A DNA stretch of 32,840 nt from a virus. The stretch covers positions 1-32,840 of the IMG/VR virus record IMGVR_UViG_3300029319_000243, one strand, 5' to 3'. Below are positions 1 through 7,910 of this stretch, piece after piece. Each line of letters starts with the position of its first letter. Positions within the stretch are counted from its first letter, which is position 1. A program made the translations under genes and the position numbers. Below the pieces are notes generated by a model. It had not been told where the DNA came from, made no database searches, and saw only the letters and a list, made by a program, of their open reading frames with translations.

Positions 1-963
1 ATTTTCTCCAGAGTCAGCGTTAAATGCAATTTTAGTTGTTGAAGATTCATCATATAGTCTAAGCATACCAGCATCACTATCTTGTTGATGAATTAAAGCT
101 AAAAATTGACCACTTGAATTTTTTAATGATATTCCATCATCATTTCCAGTTGCTTTGACAGATAAAATTTTAGCTGGATCACTATCGCCTATGCCAACTT
201 CTCCAGACTGCATCGTCATTGTATTAATCAATGTACCAGCTTTCATTGTGAAAAAGTTTATTTCCCCATCTTCTGTACCATCTGTAATATCTGTTGATTG
301 TGAAGATATGTAAGCATATAATATTTCTTCTGGCGTACTAGCATCATTCATGCTTCTGAAATCTATTTGACCAATAAAATCATCATCATCTGGTGAGCTT
401 GTATTTCTAAGCATTTGAATAGAAACAGGATTTGAACCACCTTGCTCATTTTCTATTTTTAAAATTGGCTTGCTTGCAGATGTAGATTTTAAATGCAATA
501 AAGTATCTGGATTTTCAATTCCTATTCCAAGATTGCCACCATCAAGAATCATTTTTGTGCCACCAGAATCTTCAAACTTTATAGCATCATTACCCTTGAT
601 TGCTACATCATCACCAGATACCTCATTTGCTTCAATTCTTAATTCGTTATCTGAATTGTCGTATCGTATGCGACCACCAAATGTTCCATCACCATCTTTG
701 TCATTTAGTCGCATCTCACCAGCAAATAGCATTCTGGAGTTAGTGGTATCTAGTGTAAACAGGTCACCACCATCTCCATTCTTTCTAACCAAAAATGCTT
801 CTGTACTGGTTATGTCAATTACTTGTGTACCTTCGATTATTTCATCAAAGCTAAGTGAACCACCCCCAGAAACAGTTAAATCACCAGATATTGTAAGATC
901 ACCATCTATTGTGCCACCATTGCCAAGATTTTTGACATTGGTTTGCCCCATTCCCCCAAACAT
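1..963 (-). CDS. Tail fibre/receptor-binding protein, N-terminal part (continues across the window end)
   Basis: This is the first 321 codons of a fibre protein that is still open at base 1. It begins MFGGMGQTNVKNL and is rich in Gly, Asp, Ser and Thr, with short beta-type repeats (GDLTISGDLTVSG), as in phage fibre shafts. The reading frame joins without a shift to the minus-strand frame that is open at base 32840, giving a predicted 679-residue protein that ends in an S74 chaperone domain (see 31764-32840). The start is 2 bases from the stop of the upstream gene at 965. I infer that it forms a trimeric fibre at the tail tip or side; the receptor cannot be told. Confidence 0.85.
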   Translation of the reverse strand, partial: MFGGMGQTNVKNLGNGGTIDGDLTISGDLTVSGGGSLSFDEIIEGTQVIDITSTEAFLVRKNGDGGDLFTLDTTNSRMLFAGEMRLNDKDGDGTFGGRIRYDNSDNELRIEANEVSGDDVAIKGNDAIKFEDSGGTKMILDGGNLGIGIENPDTLLHLKSTSASKPILKIENEQGGSNPVSIQMLRNTSSPDDDDFIGQIDFRSMNDASTPEEILYAYISSQSTDITDGTEDGEINFFTMKAGTLINTMTMQSGEVGIGDSDPAKILSVKATGNDDGISLKNSSGQFLALIHQQDSDAGMLRLYDESSTTKIAFNADSGEN

Positions 964-964
964 A

Positions 965-1309
965 TTAAATCTCCACCATTCTTACAGAGCCAGTAGTTGT
1001 ACTGGTTGAGTTAAAATTAAAATAAATAGTGTTGCCTATACCTCTGGGAACTGTAATAAAAAATTGAGTATTTGCTGGAATAAGTAAATCATTACTAGAA
1101 TTTACGTTTGTTTCAGATGATGTAAAATTATAGTATATTTCAACTGCTGAATAAACACCTAATATTGATGTATTTCCTGCTAATAATTTATGTGATGTGT
1201 TTGCTACATCGGCTGAACTGCCTGCTGTTCCTGCTGTTGATACTGTCCATGTACCGCCAACTGTGGAGTTAAGTGCTTCCTGTACGGAATGTAAGTGTAA
1301 GTCTGCCAT
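965..1309 (-). CDS. Small virion protein, possibly head decoration or fibre-associated
   Basis: This 114-residue protein is rich in Thr, Ser and Asn, has no cysteine and few charged residues, and ends in beta-type sequence (TQFFITVPRGIGNTIYFNF). The composition suits an exposed virion protein. It sits between the capsid gene group and the fibre gene and stops 2 bases before the fibre start, so it belongs to the late minus-strand operon. I do not recognise a family. A capsid decoration protein, a head fibre or a fibre adaptor all fit the position; this is inference. Confidence 0.7.
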   Translation of the reverse strand: MADLHLHSVQEALNSTVGGTWTVSTAGTAGSSADVANTSHKLLAGNTSILGVYSAVEIYYNFTSSETNVNSSNDLLIPANTQFFITVPRGIGNTIYFNFNSTSTTTGSVRMVEI

Positions 1310-1365
1310 TTTTCTACCTCTCTAAGCTATGACACAAGCGTGAACGAGACTTGTGATTTGTAAAT

Positions 1366-1539
1366 TTATTCTTCTTCTGAAGATTCCTCAGTTGATTCTT
1401 CGTAAGAACTCCAGTCATCCTCGCTTTTTACTTGCTCGTAATCCTTCTTGAGTTCTTCCAACTTTTCGGGGTGTTCAAAGATAACTGTGGATTCAACTCT
1501 CTCAACCTTACCCGATTTTTTGTTTTTCCAATATTGCAT
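1366..1539 (-). CDS. Small acidic late protein, 57 residues
   Basis: Begins MQYWKNKKSGKVERVES and ends in a very acidic tail (SSYEESTEESSEEE). The start is supported by ATGAGGT upstream of the ATG at usual spacing. It lies between the major capsid gene and the 965-1309 gene and follows a strong stem-loop (1553-1585). The basic-to-acidic polarity recalls small head-associated proteins, but I do not recognise a family and give no function. Confidence 0.65.
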   Translation of the reverse strand: MQYWKNKKSGKVERVESTVIFEHPEKLEELKKDYEQVKSEDDWSSYEESTEESSEEE

Positions 1540-1552
1540 ATTAACCTCATGT

Positions 1553-1585
1553 TATTGGGGGCATAGAAAGCCTACACCCCCAATA
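1553..1585 (-). other. Stem-loop after the major capsid gene
   Basis: TATTGGGGG (1553-1561) pairs perfectly with CCCCCAATA (1577-1585) around a 15-base loop. It lies in the 63-base gap after the capsid stop. No U-run follows on the minus strand, so it is not a classical intrinsic terminator. It could protect the capsid mRNA 3' end or weaken read-through into the smaller downstream genes. Confidence 0.6.
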
Positions 1586-1602
1586 TTCTAAGAAAACACT
1601 AA

Positions 1603-2508
1603 TTAAGCGTTACGGATTTTAAGACCTTTCTTATTATCTGTATCGTCTATTCTCTTAACACCATAAAGCAAGTCTGCAACAACTTTAGTACCCAAAGCAT
1701 CTATCGAATATTCGCTTTGAACTCTAACGTCTTGCTGAGATGCAAAAGCTACCGCACTTTTGTGGAATATTGCACCACTAATTGTATTAGCTCCAGCACC
1801 GCCTTCATTTGCTGTATCTACAGTATTACTCATATATACATCGATTCCATAAAGTGATCCTACCAATCCAGAACGAAGTCCTCTATTTCCCTCGCCAACT
1901 GCATCATTTCTAATGAAATACTGTGCAATTCCAGCAGAAGGATTTAGAATGTCAGCAAACAATGTTGGATTAACAACCATTGCACACTCACCATCCATAT
2001 AAGGAATATCTGCTTCACCTAAAGTAGCCAAAGCTTCTTCAAATTTTCCAGCAGTTAGAGTATCATCATCAGCTAGATTTAATGAATCTTCCAAGCTTTG
2101 TAGCTCACTCCATATATCAGCATCAACTTGACGAGACAAAGCTTCACCCATCATCCTTGAGTATTTTTCTACCAAATCAGCTTCGGATTGGATCAAAGTC
2201 AAATCCTCAAAAAGTTTAGCGACATATTTGTGTTTATTAACTGTTAGCTGTGTTTCTGTGGTTGCTGTTGCATCGTAAGAAACATCTGCTCCAGCAGACT
2301 TGTCACTAGCACTTATTAAGCTCATTTCTGGAATATGAAGAACATCTCCATAGCCTTTTCCAGCAAAAAGAGCAGAATAATCATCAACTAAACCACGGAA
2401 AACGCTCTTACGCTCGAAATACTTATAGATTCCGTCTGCCCAGATTTCTGGAATAAAATGCTGGTCAGTAGTGTTGGTAACTGCATTACCTTGATAATGT
2501 TTAGACAT
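1603..2508 (-). CDS. Major capsid protein
   Basis: 301 residues starting MSKHYQGNAV. The N-terminal half has the look of the HK97-fold coat proteins of lytic phages: IPEIWADGIYKYFERKSVF, then KYVAKLFEDLTLIQSEADLVEKYSRMMGEALSRQVDADIW, which would be the spine helix. The C-terminal part (ILNPSAGIAQYFIRND, GIDVYMSNTVD, VVADLLYGVKR) fits the A-domain and the end of the coat family. It directly follows the scaffold gene (5 bases), the usual order. No prohead protease or crosslink motif is visible. The HK97 fold is inferred, not proven. Confidence 0.88.
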   Translation of the reverse strand: MSKHYQGNAVTNTTDQHFIPEIWADGIYKYFERKSVFRGLVDDYSALFAGKGYGDVLHIPEMSLISASDKSAGADVSYDATATTETQLTVNKHKYVAKLFEDLTLIQSEADLVEKYSRMMGEALSRQVDADIWSELQSLEDSLNLADDDTLTAGKFEEALATLGEADIPYMDGECAMVVNPTLFADILNPSAGIAQYFIRNDAVGEGNRGLRSGLVGSLYGIDVYMSNTVDTANEGGAGANTISGAIFHKSAVAFASQQDVRVQSEYSIDALGTKVVADLLYGVKRIDDTDNKKGLKIRNA

Positions 2509-2513
2509 TTATT

Positions 2514-3017
2514 TTACCTTTTCATGTATGACTCCAATATTGTACCCCAGTTTCTTCTACGCTCATCGCTTGACATTTGAGTCCAGTCCCCAATCTTTTC
2601 AGTTGGGATTGTTCCCTTTTTGTCTGGTGGATTCACCTTTTCTACCTCTGTAAACTCTTCAACGATATTTAAAAGAACCTCAGTATCAACACTGGCAAAT
2701 TTTTCTCGTTTTGATTCGGGAAGTTGAGATAAAGCACCTTCACGAAGTTTAGCATCCATCGCTTCCCATCGCTCTTTGTAAGGCTTATAGGAGTCAATTT
2801 TTTGTACAAGCTCTGCATTTAGCTCTTGCCACTTTTCTTCCTCAATAAGCTTTGCTCTTTTATCCTCTTCTTCCTTTTCCCTAAAAGATTCCAAAGACTT
2901 TCTAAGCTCATTTCTCTCTGAAATAACCTCGTTTAGTCTTGAAATTGGTACATTGTTTTCGTCTTTAGTGACGGCTTCCTGTTTTACATCTGGCTCGATG
3001 GTCTTTTCTTCTGACAT
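2514..3017 (-). CDS. Capsid scaffolding protein
   Basis: 167 residues, strongly charged, with a long predicted coiled coil (about 30-90, ISERNELRKSLESFREKEEEDKRAK) and a basic C terminus (SYMKR), a common scaffold plan in which the basic tail binds the coat. It stops 5 bases before the capsid start. AGAGG precedes the ATG. It is the first gene of the minus-strand late block and is driven from the divergent region it shares with terL. No protease domain is seen. Confidence 0.82.
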   Translation of the reverse strand: MSEEKTIEPDVKQEAVTKDENNVPISRLNEVISERNELRKSLESFREKEEEDKRAKLIEEEKWQELNAELVQKIDSYKPYKERWEAMDAKLREGALSQLPESKREKFASVDTEVLLNIVEEFTEVEKVNPPDKKGTIPTEKIGDWTQMSSDERRRNWGTILESYMKR

Positions 3018-3058
3018 TTTTACCTCTTCAGTGAGTTAATAATTATGCAAATTTTGCC

Positions 3059-3087
3059 TTGCATTAATAGATACCATAATGTAAGTT
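3059..3087 (+). promoter_or_regulatory. Candidate late promoter for terL
   Basis: TTGCAT at 3059-3064, a 17-base spacer and TAAGTT at 3082-3087. The predicted start is about 3094, only a few bases before the terL ATG at 3101, so the mRNA would be nearly leaderless; indeed no Shine-Dalgarno sequence is seen. It shares TTGCAT-N17-TA with the minus promoter that overlaps it and with one at 28907. Confidence 0.4.
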
Positions 3088-3106
3088 ATAGAACAATCTA
3101 ATGCAA
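3078..3106 (-). promoter_or_regulatory. Candidate late promoter for the scaffold/capsid operon
   Basis: On the minus strand, TTGCAT (3106-3101), a 17-base spacer and TACATT (3083-3078); the predicted start is near 3070, about 53 bases before the scaffold ATG. Its -35 box is the first two codons of terL. CTTGCATTA (3058-3066) and TAATGCAAG (3099-3107) form a perfect 9-base inverted repeat, so the two promoters face each other and share bases. Confidence 0.45.
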
Positions 3107-4414
3107 GAGAAAAATTACCAATTTAAAAAAAAGTGGTTTGAGTATCTTGGATACAAACCACACAAAGGTCAGTTGGCTTTGCACTACCCCAAAAAAACAG
3201 ATGCTAGATTTCAAGTGGTTGTCTGTGGAAGAAGATTTGGAAAGACTTGGGCAAGTGCGATGGAAGCAACCTTTATGGCATCACAACCAAACAAAAGAAT
3301 ATGGGTTGTTGGAATGTCGTATAAAAAAGCAAGGTTGATATTTCGTGAGATTTGGCAACGGATGGTCATCGGTCACTCGGAAGATGTGGACAAAGCATCC
3401 GAAAAAGATATGTTCATCCGTTTTAAGTGGGGAACAACAGTTGAGGGTATGTCTGCTGACAACCCTTCAAGCCTTGTAGGCGAGGGACTAGACCTACTTG
3501 TAATAGATGAGGTTGCCAAGATGAACAAAAAAATCTGGGATATGTATTTATCCCCAACAGTAGCAGGAAGAAAGGGAAAAGTAATATTTATTACAACTCC
3601 AGAGGGTAGAAATTGGATTTACGACTTGTATAAATTAGGTGAAACTGATCCTAGCTGGGAAAGCCACAGCTCTCCATCTTGGATTAATCAGTATGAGTTT
3701 CCTCTAGGTTTAAATGATCCAGCAATTATGGAGAGAAAAAGAAATATGTCCAAAGAGCTATTCAGCCAAGAATTTGGAGCAGAGTTCTCTGTATTTGAGG
3801 GAAAAGTGTGGAATTTCCACAGAGATTTAGATGTAGGAGACTTTAAATACGACTCAAACCTGCCAACTTATTGCTCAATAGATTTTGGCTATCGTATGCC
3901 AGCTTGCATATTCTTACAAACCTACTGGGATGGAGAAGTAGAGCATATCCGCATTTTTGACTCCATACTTCATAAGTCGAACATCAAAACTGAAGATTTA
4001 ATCAAAATGATAAAGACGAAAGGTTATCCTGTTTTATCATACTATGGTGATCCTGCTGGTTCTAATGTTCAAGGTCAAACTGGAGCAGGAGATATGGAAA
4101 TATTTAGAAGAAGCGGAATACGAATACTATCTACAAGAGACAAGATTAGCAGAAATATTGTAAACAGTGTTGCATACACTAGAGGATTTTTTGAAAGTGC
4201 AGATGGTGTTAGAAGGGTTCATGTAGATGAGAGATGCCTAGATGTTATAGAAGATTTTGAAGAGTATAGATACCCCGAAGCAGAAGATGGAAAGCCAATC
4301 AAAGAAGAGCCATTAAAGGATGGATACCACGATCACGGAAACGATGCTTTTAGGTATTTTATAATTAATAGATTTCCAATGAGGAATCAAGAGATGAAAA
4401 GGATACAGAGATGA
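3101..4414 (+). CDS. terL: Terminase large subunit (packaging ATPase and nuclease)
   Basis: 437 residues, normal length. N-terminal ATPase: Walker A CGRRFGKT (42-49), Walker B DLLVIDE (131-137) and the coupling motif TTPEG (165-169). C-terminal RNase H-like nuclease: CSIDFGY with Asp261, YYGDP with Asp317 and DHGNDAFRY near 411-419 as metal ligands. It pumps DNA into the prohead through the portal and cuts the concatemer. The ATG has no visible ribosome binding site, and the candidate promoter lies very close, so initiation may be leaderless. It overlaps the portal gene by ATGA. It diverges from the capsid genes, unlike the usual single packaging-head operon. Confidence 0.96.
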   Translation: MQEKNYQFKKKWFEYLGYKPHKGQLALHYPKKTDARFQVVVCGRRFGKTWASAMEATFMASQPNKRIWVVGMSYKKARLIFREIWQRMVIGHSEDVDKASEKDMFIRFKWGTTVEGMSADNPSSLVGEGLDLLVIDEVAKMNKKIWDMYLSPTVAGRKGKVIFITTPEGRNWIYDLYKLGETDPSWESHSSPSWINQYEFPLGLNDPAIMERKRNMSKELFSQEFGAEFSVFEGKVWNFHRDLDVGDFKYDSNLPTYCSIDFGYRMPACIFLQTYWDGEVEHIRIFDSILHKSNIKTEDLIKMIKTKGYPVLSYYGDPAGSNVQGQTGAGDMEIFRRSGIRILSTRDKISRNIVNSVAYTRGFFESADGVRRVHVDERCLDVIEDFEEYRYPEAEDGKPIKEEPLKDGYHDHGNDAFRYFIINRFPMRNQEMKRIQR

Positions 4415-5700
4415 TAGATAATATGATGAAGGAAAAGTTGTCAGAAGCAAAGCTGATGATGTCTCACGAAAGAAGAAAGGAAATACGAAAGTACCTAGAT
4501 TATTATTGTGGTATGTCCACAGAGCAATATGTACGCCATTTCTTCACTGGAGATGCTTTTCAAGAAATACCACCTACACTAACAAACTTCACTAAGAAGT
4601 TTATCAACAAAATGAGCAGGATATATACTCTTGGTGCTAAAAGAAATGTTGGTGACTCTACAGAAAGGTACGAGGAGCTTATTGTCAATAAAGACGTTCG
4701 GATGAAACACTCAGAAAGAATGACAAGACTTTTAGGCACTATAGCAAATCGTGTTTATTGGATGGATGGTATTTTCGACTACAGACCAATCTATTACTTT
4801 GAGGTTTATTTTAACGGCAATCCATTTCAGCCTACGTCTATAGTGTATCCTCTTTTAAACAGCACAGCAGACCTGTCAAATACAGATTACCTGCAATGGG
4901 AGTTCTGGGAAGAAGATAGCTATGGCATGATGAACGAAGAGGGAGAGGTAATCGAGAGATATGACAATCCTTATGGGGTTATTCCTTTCGTTTTTACACA
5001 CAGAGAAGATCAGATAGACTCTTTCTATGTAGAGGGTTCATCTGACATCATAAACTGCAACGAACAAGTAAATATTGCCCTTACAGAAATGAATCTAGGA
5101 ATGAGGTTCAATATGTTCGGACAGCCGTGGGTTACAGGACTGAGAGCAGACCAGAGTATGTTAAGAGCTGGTTCTAATACAATCCTAGACATGGGAGAAG
5201 ATGGTGCTTACAACATAACCAGTCCAAGTGGCAATATAATGGAAGCCATAGAAAATATTAAGTTTCAAATGGAGTTGGTTGCTCTGAACAATCACCTATT
5301 TATTCAGTTTGCTGAATCTGGTGGAGAAGTTCCTAGCGGAATATCACTAATGATTAAAGACTTGGATAGGAAGGAAGATTACTACGATGATATAGCACTT
5401 TGGAGAATGTATGAAAAAAGTTTCTACGATATAGAAAGAATTATCGCAGAGTACAACGGAATATCTTTACCAGAAGAATTTGGTGTTGATTTCTACGAGG
5501 TAGAATATCCAAAGACTGTTTCAGATCAAATAATGAAGGACACTTTTGATCTTCAGAACAATTTGACTACGAGAGCTAAAATAATGGTTAGAGAAAACAA
5601 AGACCTAACAATAGAGCAGGCTCAGTCAATTATAGAAGAAAATAGTGCAGTAAATGAGCAAGAATCACCACAGCAACAACCTGCTGGTGATAGTCAGTAG
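4411..5700 (+). CDS. Portal protein
   Basis: 429 residues, starting in a 4-base overlap with terL and directly followed by a neck gene. The N-terminal part (YLDYYCGM, PPTLTNFTKKFINKMSRIY) and the middle (NPYGVIPFVFTHRED, EGSSDIINCNEQVNIALTEMNLGMRFN) match the plan of SPP1 gp6-like portals. A long helical segment follows, and the C-terminal tail is Gln-rich (NEQESPQQQPAGDSQ). It forms the dodecameric ring at one capsid vertex that TerL docks on. The call rests on position, length and overall sequence feel, not on a catalytic motif. Confidence 0.85.
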   Translation: MIDNMMKEKLSEAKLMMSHERRKEIRKYLDYYCGMSTEQYVRHFFTGDAFQEIPPTLTNFTKKFINKMSRIYTLGAKRNVGDSTERYEELIVNKDVRMKHSERMTRLLGTIANRVYWMDGIFDYRPIYYFEVYFNGNPFQPTSIVYPLLNSTADLSNTDYLQWEFWEEDSYGMMNEEGEVIERYDNPYGVIPFVFTHREDQIDSFYVEGSSDIINCNEQVNIALTEMNLGMRFNMFGQPWVTGLRADQSMLRAGSNTILDMGEDGAYNITSPSGNIMEAIENIKFQMELVALNNHLFIQFAESGGEVPSGISLMIKDLDRKEDYYDDIALWRMYEKSFYDIERIIAEYNGISLPEEFGVDFYEVEYPKTVSDQIMKDTFDLQNNLTTRAKIMVRENKDLTIEQAQSIIEENSAVNEQESPQQQPAGDSQ

Positions 5701-6132
5701 ATGGAATTAAAAATATCAGTAAACTTTGACTTTGAAAAACTTGCAGGTAAGATAGACAGCATTATAGACTCTTATGTGGAAGAAACTGCTAAAAAATCTG
5801 CTATATTATCAAAGAAAACTATAGATAGCGGTAGATTAGCACCTTTAAAAGCATCAACTTTAAGATGGAGGCGTAGTAAGGGGTATCCTTTGATTCCGCC
5901 ACTAAAAGCAAGTGGATCACTGTATAATAGTATCAAAACAGAGCAAAACACTCTAGTAATGAATGATTATGGTAAGTTCCATAACGATGGTACAGTGCCT
6001 ACAACTGGTGCTAGACCATTCATAGCAGGATTAGCGTTTACAAATATCAAAGAAAGAGAAAAAATAAACAAAAAGTTTTTGAAAAACGTAAATAAAGCAT
6101 TATCATCAAAAAAAGTTATTGTATCATTCTAG
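5701..6132 (+). CDS. Neck/tail completion protein, HK97 gp10 or Mu gpG-like
   Basis: 143 residues. The ATG directly follows the portal stop with no gap. The segment LAPLKASTLRWRRSKGYPLIPPLKASGSLYNSI matches the signature of virion morphogenesis proteins of the gp10/gpG type (polar segment, then a substrate-like L-x-x-S/T-G-x-L-x-x-S-I), and HNDGTVPTTGARPFIAG is the second conserved block of that family. Such proteins join head and tail. It is separated from the other connector and tail genes, which are on the minus strand. Confidence 0.8.
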   Translation: MELKISVNFDFEKLAGKIDSIIDSYVEETAKKSAILSKKTIDSGRLAPLKASTLRWRRSKGYPLIPPLKASGSLYNSIKTEQNTLVMNDYGKFHNDGTVPTTGARPFIAGLAFTNIKEREKINKKFLKNVNKALSSKKVIVSF

Positions 6133-6152
6133 TTCTATAGTTAGTTTATAGT

Positions 6153-6413
6153 ATGAAACATTTTGACGATGAAGTGCTTAGACTGATACTTGAGTGTTTA
6201 GTTTCTTATGAGCATTCTATAGACTCGATAAACAAAAAGATCAACGAACTACAGGATGTATCCACATCAAACAACGAAATTCTGTATCATGTAAGCAAAA
6301 ACATAGCACCAATAGATCAATCCTTAAAGACACTCATGCTTTTTATGGAAGATGAATTTTTTGGAGAGCTAATAAAGAATTATGCTCACTTGTCTCCGTG
6401 GGGACAAGCCTAG
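6153..6413 (+). CDS. Small helical protein of unknown function
   Basis: 86 residues with a heptad-like stretch (SIDSINKKINELQDVSTSNNEIL) and an aromatic C-terminal end (FFGELIKNYAHLSPWGQA). No clear ribosome binding site; it follows the neck gene after 20 bases. Its stop overlaps the next GTG start (TAGTG), so it is part of the packaging operon. No family recognised. Confidence 0.6.
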   Translation: MKHFDDEVLRLILECLVSYEHSIDSINKKINELQDVSTSNNEILYHVSKNIAPIDQSLKTLMLFMEDEFFGELIKNYAHLSPWGQA

Positions 6414-6565
6414 TGAAAAAGATAACTGCTTTAAATTGTATATGTATGGCTTGTAAGTGGATATGGGTTGTTGTTGCTGTCAATCCAGACAGAAAAGAAC
6501 AGTGTCCAGAGTGCAAGTCTTTTGACGTTAGTTCTTTCGTTAGACGTTCAAAGCCTTCTCCCTAG
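6413..6565 (+). CDS. Small four-cysteine (zinc ribbon-like) protein, GTG start
   Basis: 50 residues with CICMAC near the start and CPEC at 31-34, a two-knuckle CxxC pattern for zinc, with hydrophobic WIWVVVAV between. It starts at GTG inside the upstream stop (TAGTG), a usual coupling arrangement. Its 3' end overlaps the convergent TerS-like gene by 26 bases. Function unknown. Confidence 0.6.
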   Translation: MKKITALNCICMACKWIWVVVAVNPDRKEQCPECKSFDVSSFVRRSKPSP

Positions 6566-7148
6566 CTACAATCTTTTCCTGCCAAGCTTTTCTATTAGCT
6601 GGAGTTTGCCTACCCCTCTTTGGTCTTGAGATGCCAACTTTTTTTGCCCTTTCTCTCCATTGCCTAGCTTCTCTTCTTTTTTTATTTTTTTTGTTCTTGG
6701 CTCGCAAATCTATCTGTGGAGTTGGGGTTGGAACTTCTGGTCTTTGCGGTAGAACCTCTATCTCAGCATCCATAATGTCTATTTCTTGTACGCTATCAGA
6801 TGTGTTTGTTAAGAACTTTTCAAAAGGACTTTTGTGATTCGCTACCTCTACACGCTTTATAAGCTTTCCAGAGTGTTCCAATATTAATCGACCTGCCTGC
6901 ACATTACCTGCTTCCGCTTCACGAATCATACTATTAAGAACAGTAGGTAACTTAGAACCAAAGGTAATCATGTATTTCTGATAAAACACTTCTACGAACT
7001 CTGGGTCTTTCATCCAGTTGTGTATCGTAGCTTTTGTTACACCTGCTTTCTCTGCAACATCCTTAATAAGAGCCTCTGGGTTAGAGACAAGTAGGTCAAT
7101 AGCTACAGCTTTTTCGGGTTTCCATTTAGTTGGTATGGTTATGCTCAT
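6540..7148 (-). CDS. terS: Terminase small subunit-like HTH protein
   Basis: 202 residues. The N-terminal helix-turn-helix LIKDVAEKAGVTKATIHNWMKDPEFVEVF (about 27-55) is typical of the small terminase/phBC6A51 group. A helical middle (SKLPTVLNSMIREAEAGNVQAGRLILEHSG) suits oligomerisation, and the C-terminal third is very basic (KNKKNKKRREARQWRERAKK). Small terminases bind the pac or cos site and regulate TerL. It is on the strand opposite to terL and convergent with that operon. A transcription regulator is the alternative; the middle domain and absence of another TerS favour terminase. Confidence 0.75.
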   Translation of the reverse strand: MSITIPTKWKPEKAVAIDLLVSNPEALIKDVAEKAGVTKATIHNWMKDPEFVEVFYQKYMITFGSKLPTVLNSMIREAEAGNVQAGRLILEHSGKLIKRVEVANHKSPFEKFLTNTSDSVQEIDIMDAEIEVLPQRPEVPTPTPQIDLRAKNKKNKKRREARQWRERAKKVGISRPKRGRQTPANRKAWQEKIVAREKALNV

Positions 7149-7153
7149 GGTAT

Positions 7154-7182
7154 ATTATACGGACTTTTTATTTATTATACAA
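7154..7182 (-). promoter_or_regulatory. Promoter of the TerS-like gene, probably leaderless
   Basis: On the minus strand: TTGTAT (7182-7177), exactly 17 bases, then a perfect TATAAT (7159-7154). Only five bases separate the -10 box from the ATG at 7148, so transcription would start at or next to the A of the ATG. No ribosome binding site is present. A second TATAAT lies at 7179-7174, and AAAGTCC precedes each TATAAT, forming a direct repeat. Confidence 0.7.
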
Positions 7183-7836
7183 GGGACTTTATGACTTTCT
7201 TTGGTATATTTTTGCGGAAATTGCGGTAAGACTTTGTTTTTAAATATTTTATGTGGAACACGGACTAACAAAACGTGCAAAACGTGCATCCGCCCCATAC
7301 CCCGAAAAAATCAATCAAATGAGCGTTATGAGCGATTAAGATTTAGAAACGCTCAAAACGGGCATCTAAAAATAATTTCATTTTGTACTTGCATTAAAGC
7401 GAGGGAGGGCGCACCACAAAACAAAATCCAAGATCATAAAATAAAAAAAAATAACACTTGCCATTCAAGAATTTACGCCAATTAAAAATTAGTGTTCTTT
7501 TCACTTTGTTCTTGCTTCATATAGTAATTTCTGTTACATAATAGATTACAGGTCGAATGTCAAGTTGTTTTTTGATACCTTATTGATAATGAGTCGCAAC
7601 AAGCTAAAATGTCACCGAGGGTAAACGCTCTAAAATAGCCCTAAAAAGCTGTAAAAAAAGTTTTTGATATGAATGTATGAATACTTAAAAACTATCCATT
7701 TTGGGTACATTTTGGGCGTTTTAGGGGTATTGTGACAGCCGACCACATAAAAATTTAGTGCCTAGTCTCAATAAGCCATTAGATCATAAAAAAACCATAA
7801 AAAACCCTCGTGCATATAATAAGGAGTAATTAAAAA

Positions 7837-7850
7837 GTTAAGATCTTAAC
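7837..7850. repeat. GTTAA palindrome, copy 1
   Basis: GTTAAGATCTTAAC, a perfect 14-base palindrome, 17 bases after a TATAAT and 100 bases before the first early gene. First of eight related sites. Confidence 0.85.
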
Positions 7851-7880
7851 AAACTAATTGAAATTAAATTGAAATTTAAC

Positions 7881-7910
7881 TTGACACATTAATATGGTTT
7901 TTGATAGATT
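7881..7910 (+). promoter_or_regulatory. Candidate early promoter
   Basis: Perfect TTGACA (7881-7886), 18-base spacer, TAGATT (7905-7910). The start would be about 7917, 33 bases ahead of the first early ATG at 7950. The -10 box is weak, but the -35 is consensus and the position is right for the large plus-strand block. Confidence 0.55.

Noticed and set aside
470-1009. 179-residue plus-strand ORF
   Set aside because: Shadow of the fibre gene; Ser/Pro-rich antisense product with no ribosome binding site.
3904-4180. Further TTGCAT boxes within terL as promoters
   Set aside because: They lie in conserved coding sequence and no fitting -10 box stands 17 bases away.
7201-7485. 94-residue ORF with CGNC and CKTC, starting at TTG
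   Set aside because: Only a TTG start without a nearby ribosome binding site; the protein is low-complexity and uneven, and it runs through tandem DNA repeats and an inverted repeat. The cysteines are suggestive, but I treat the stretch as non-coding.
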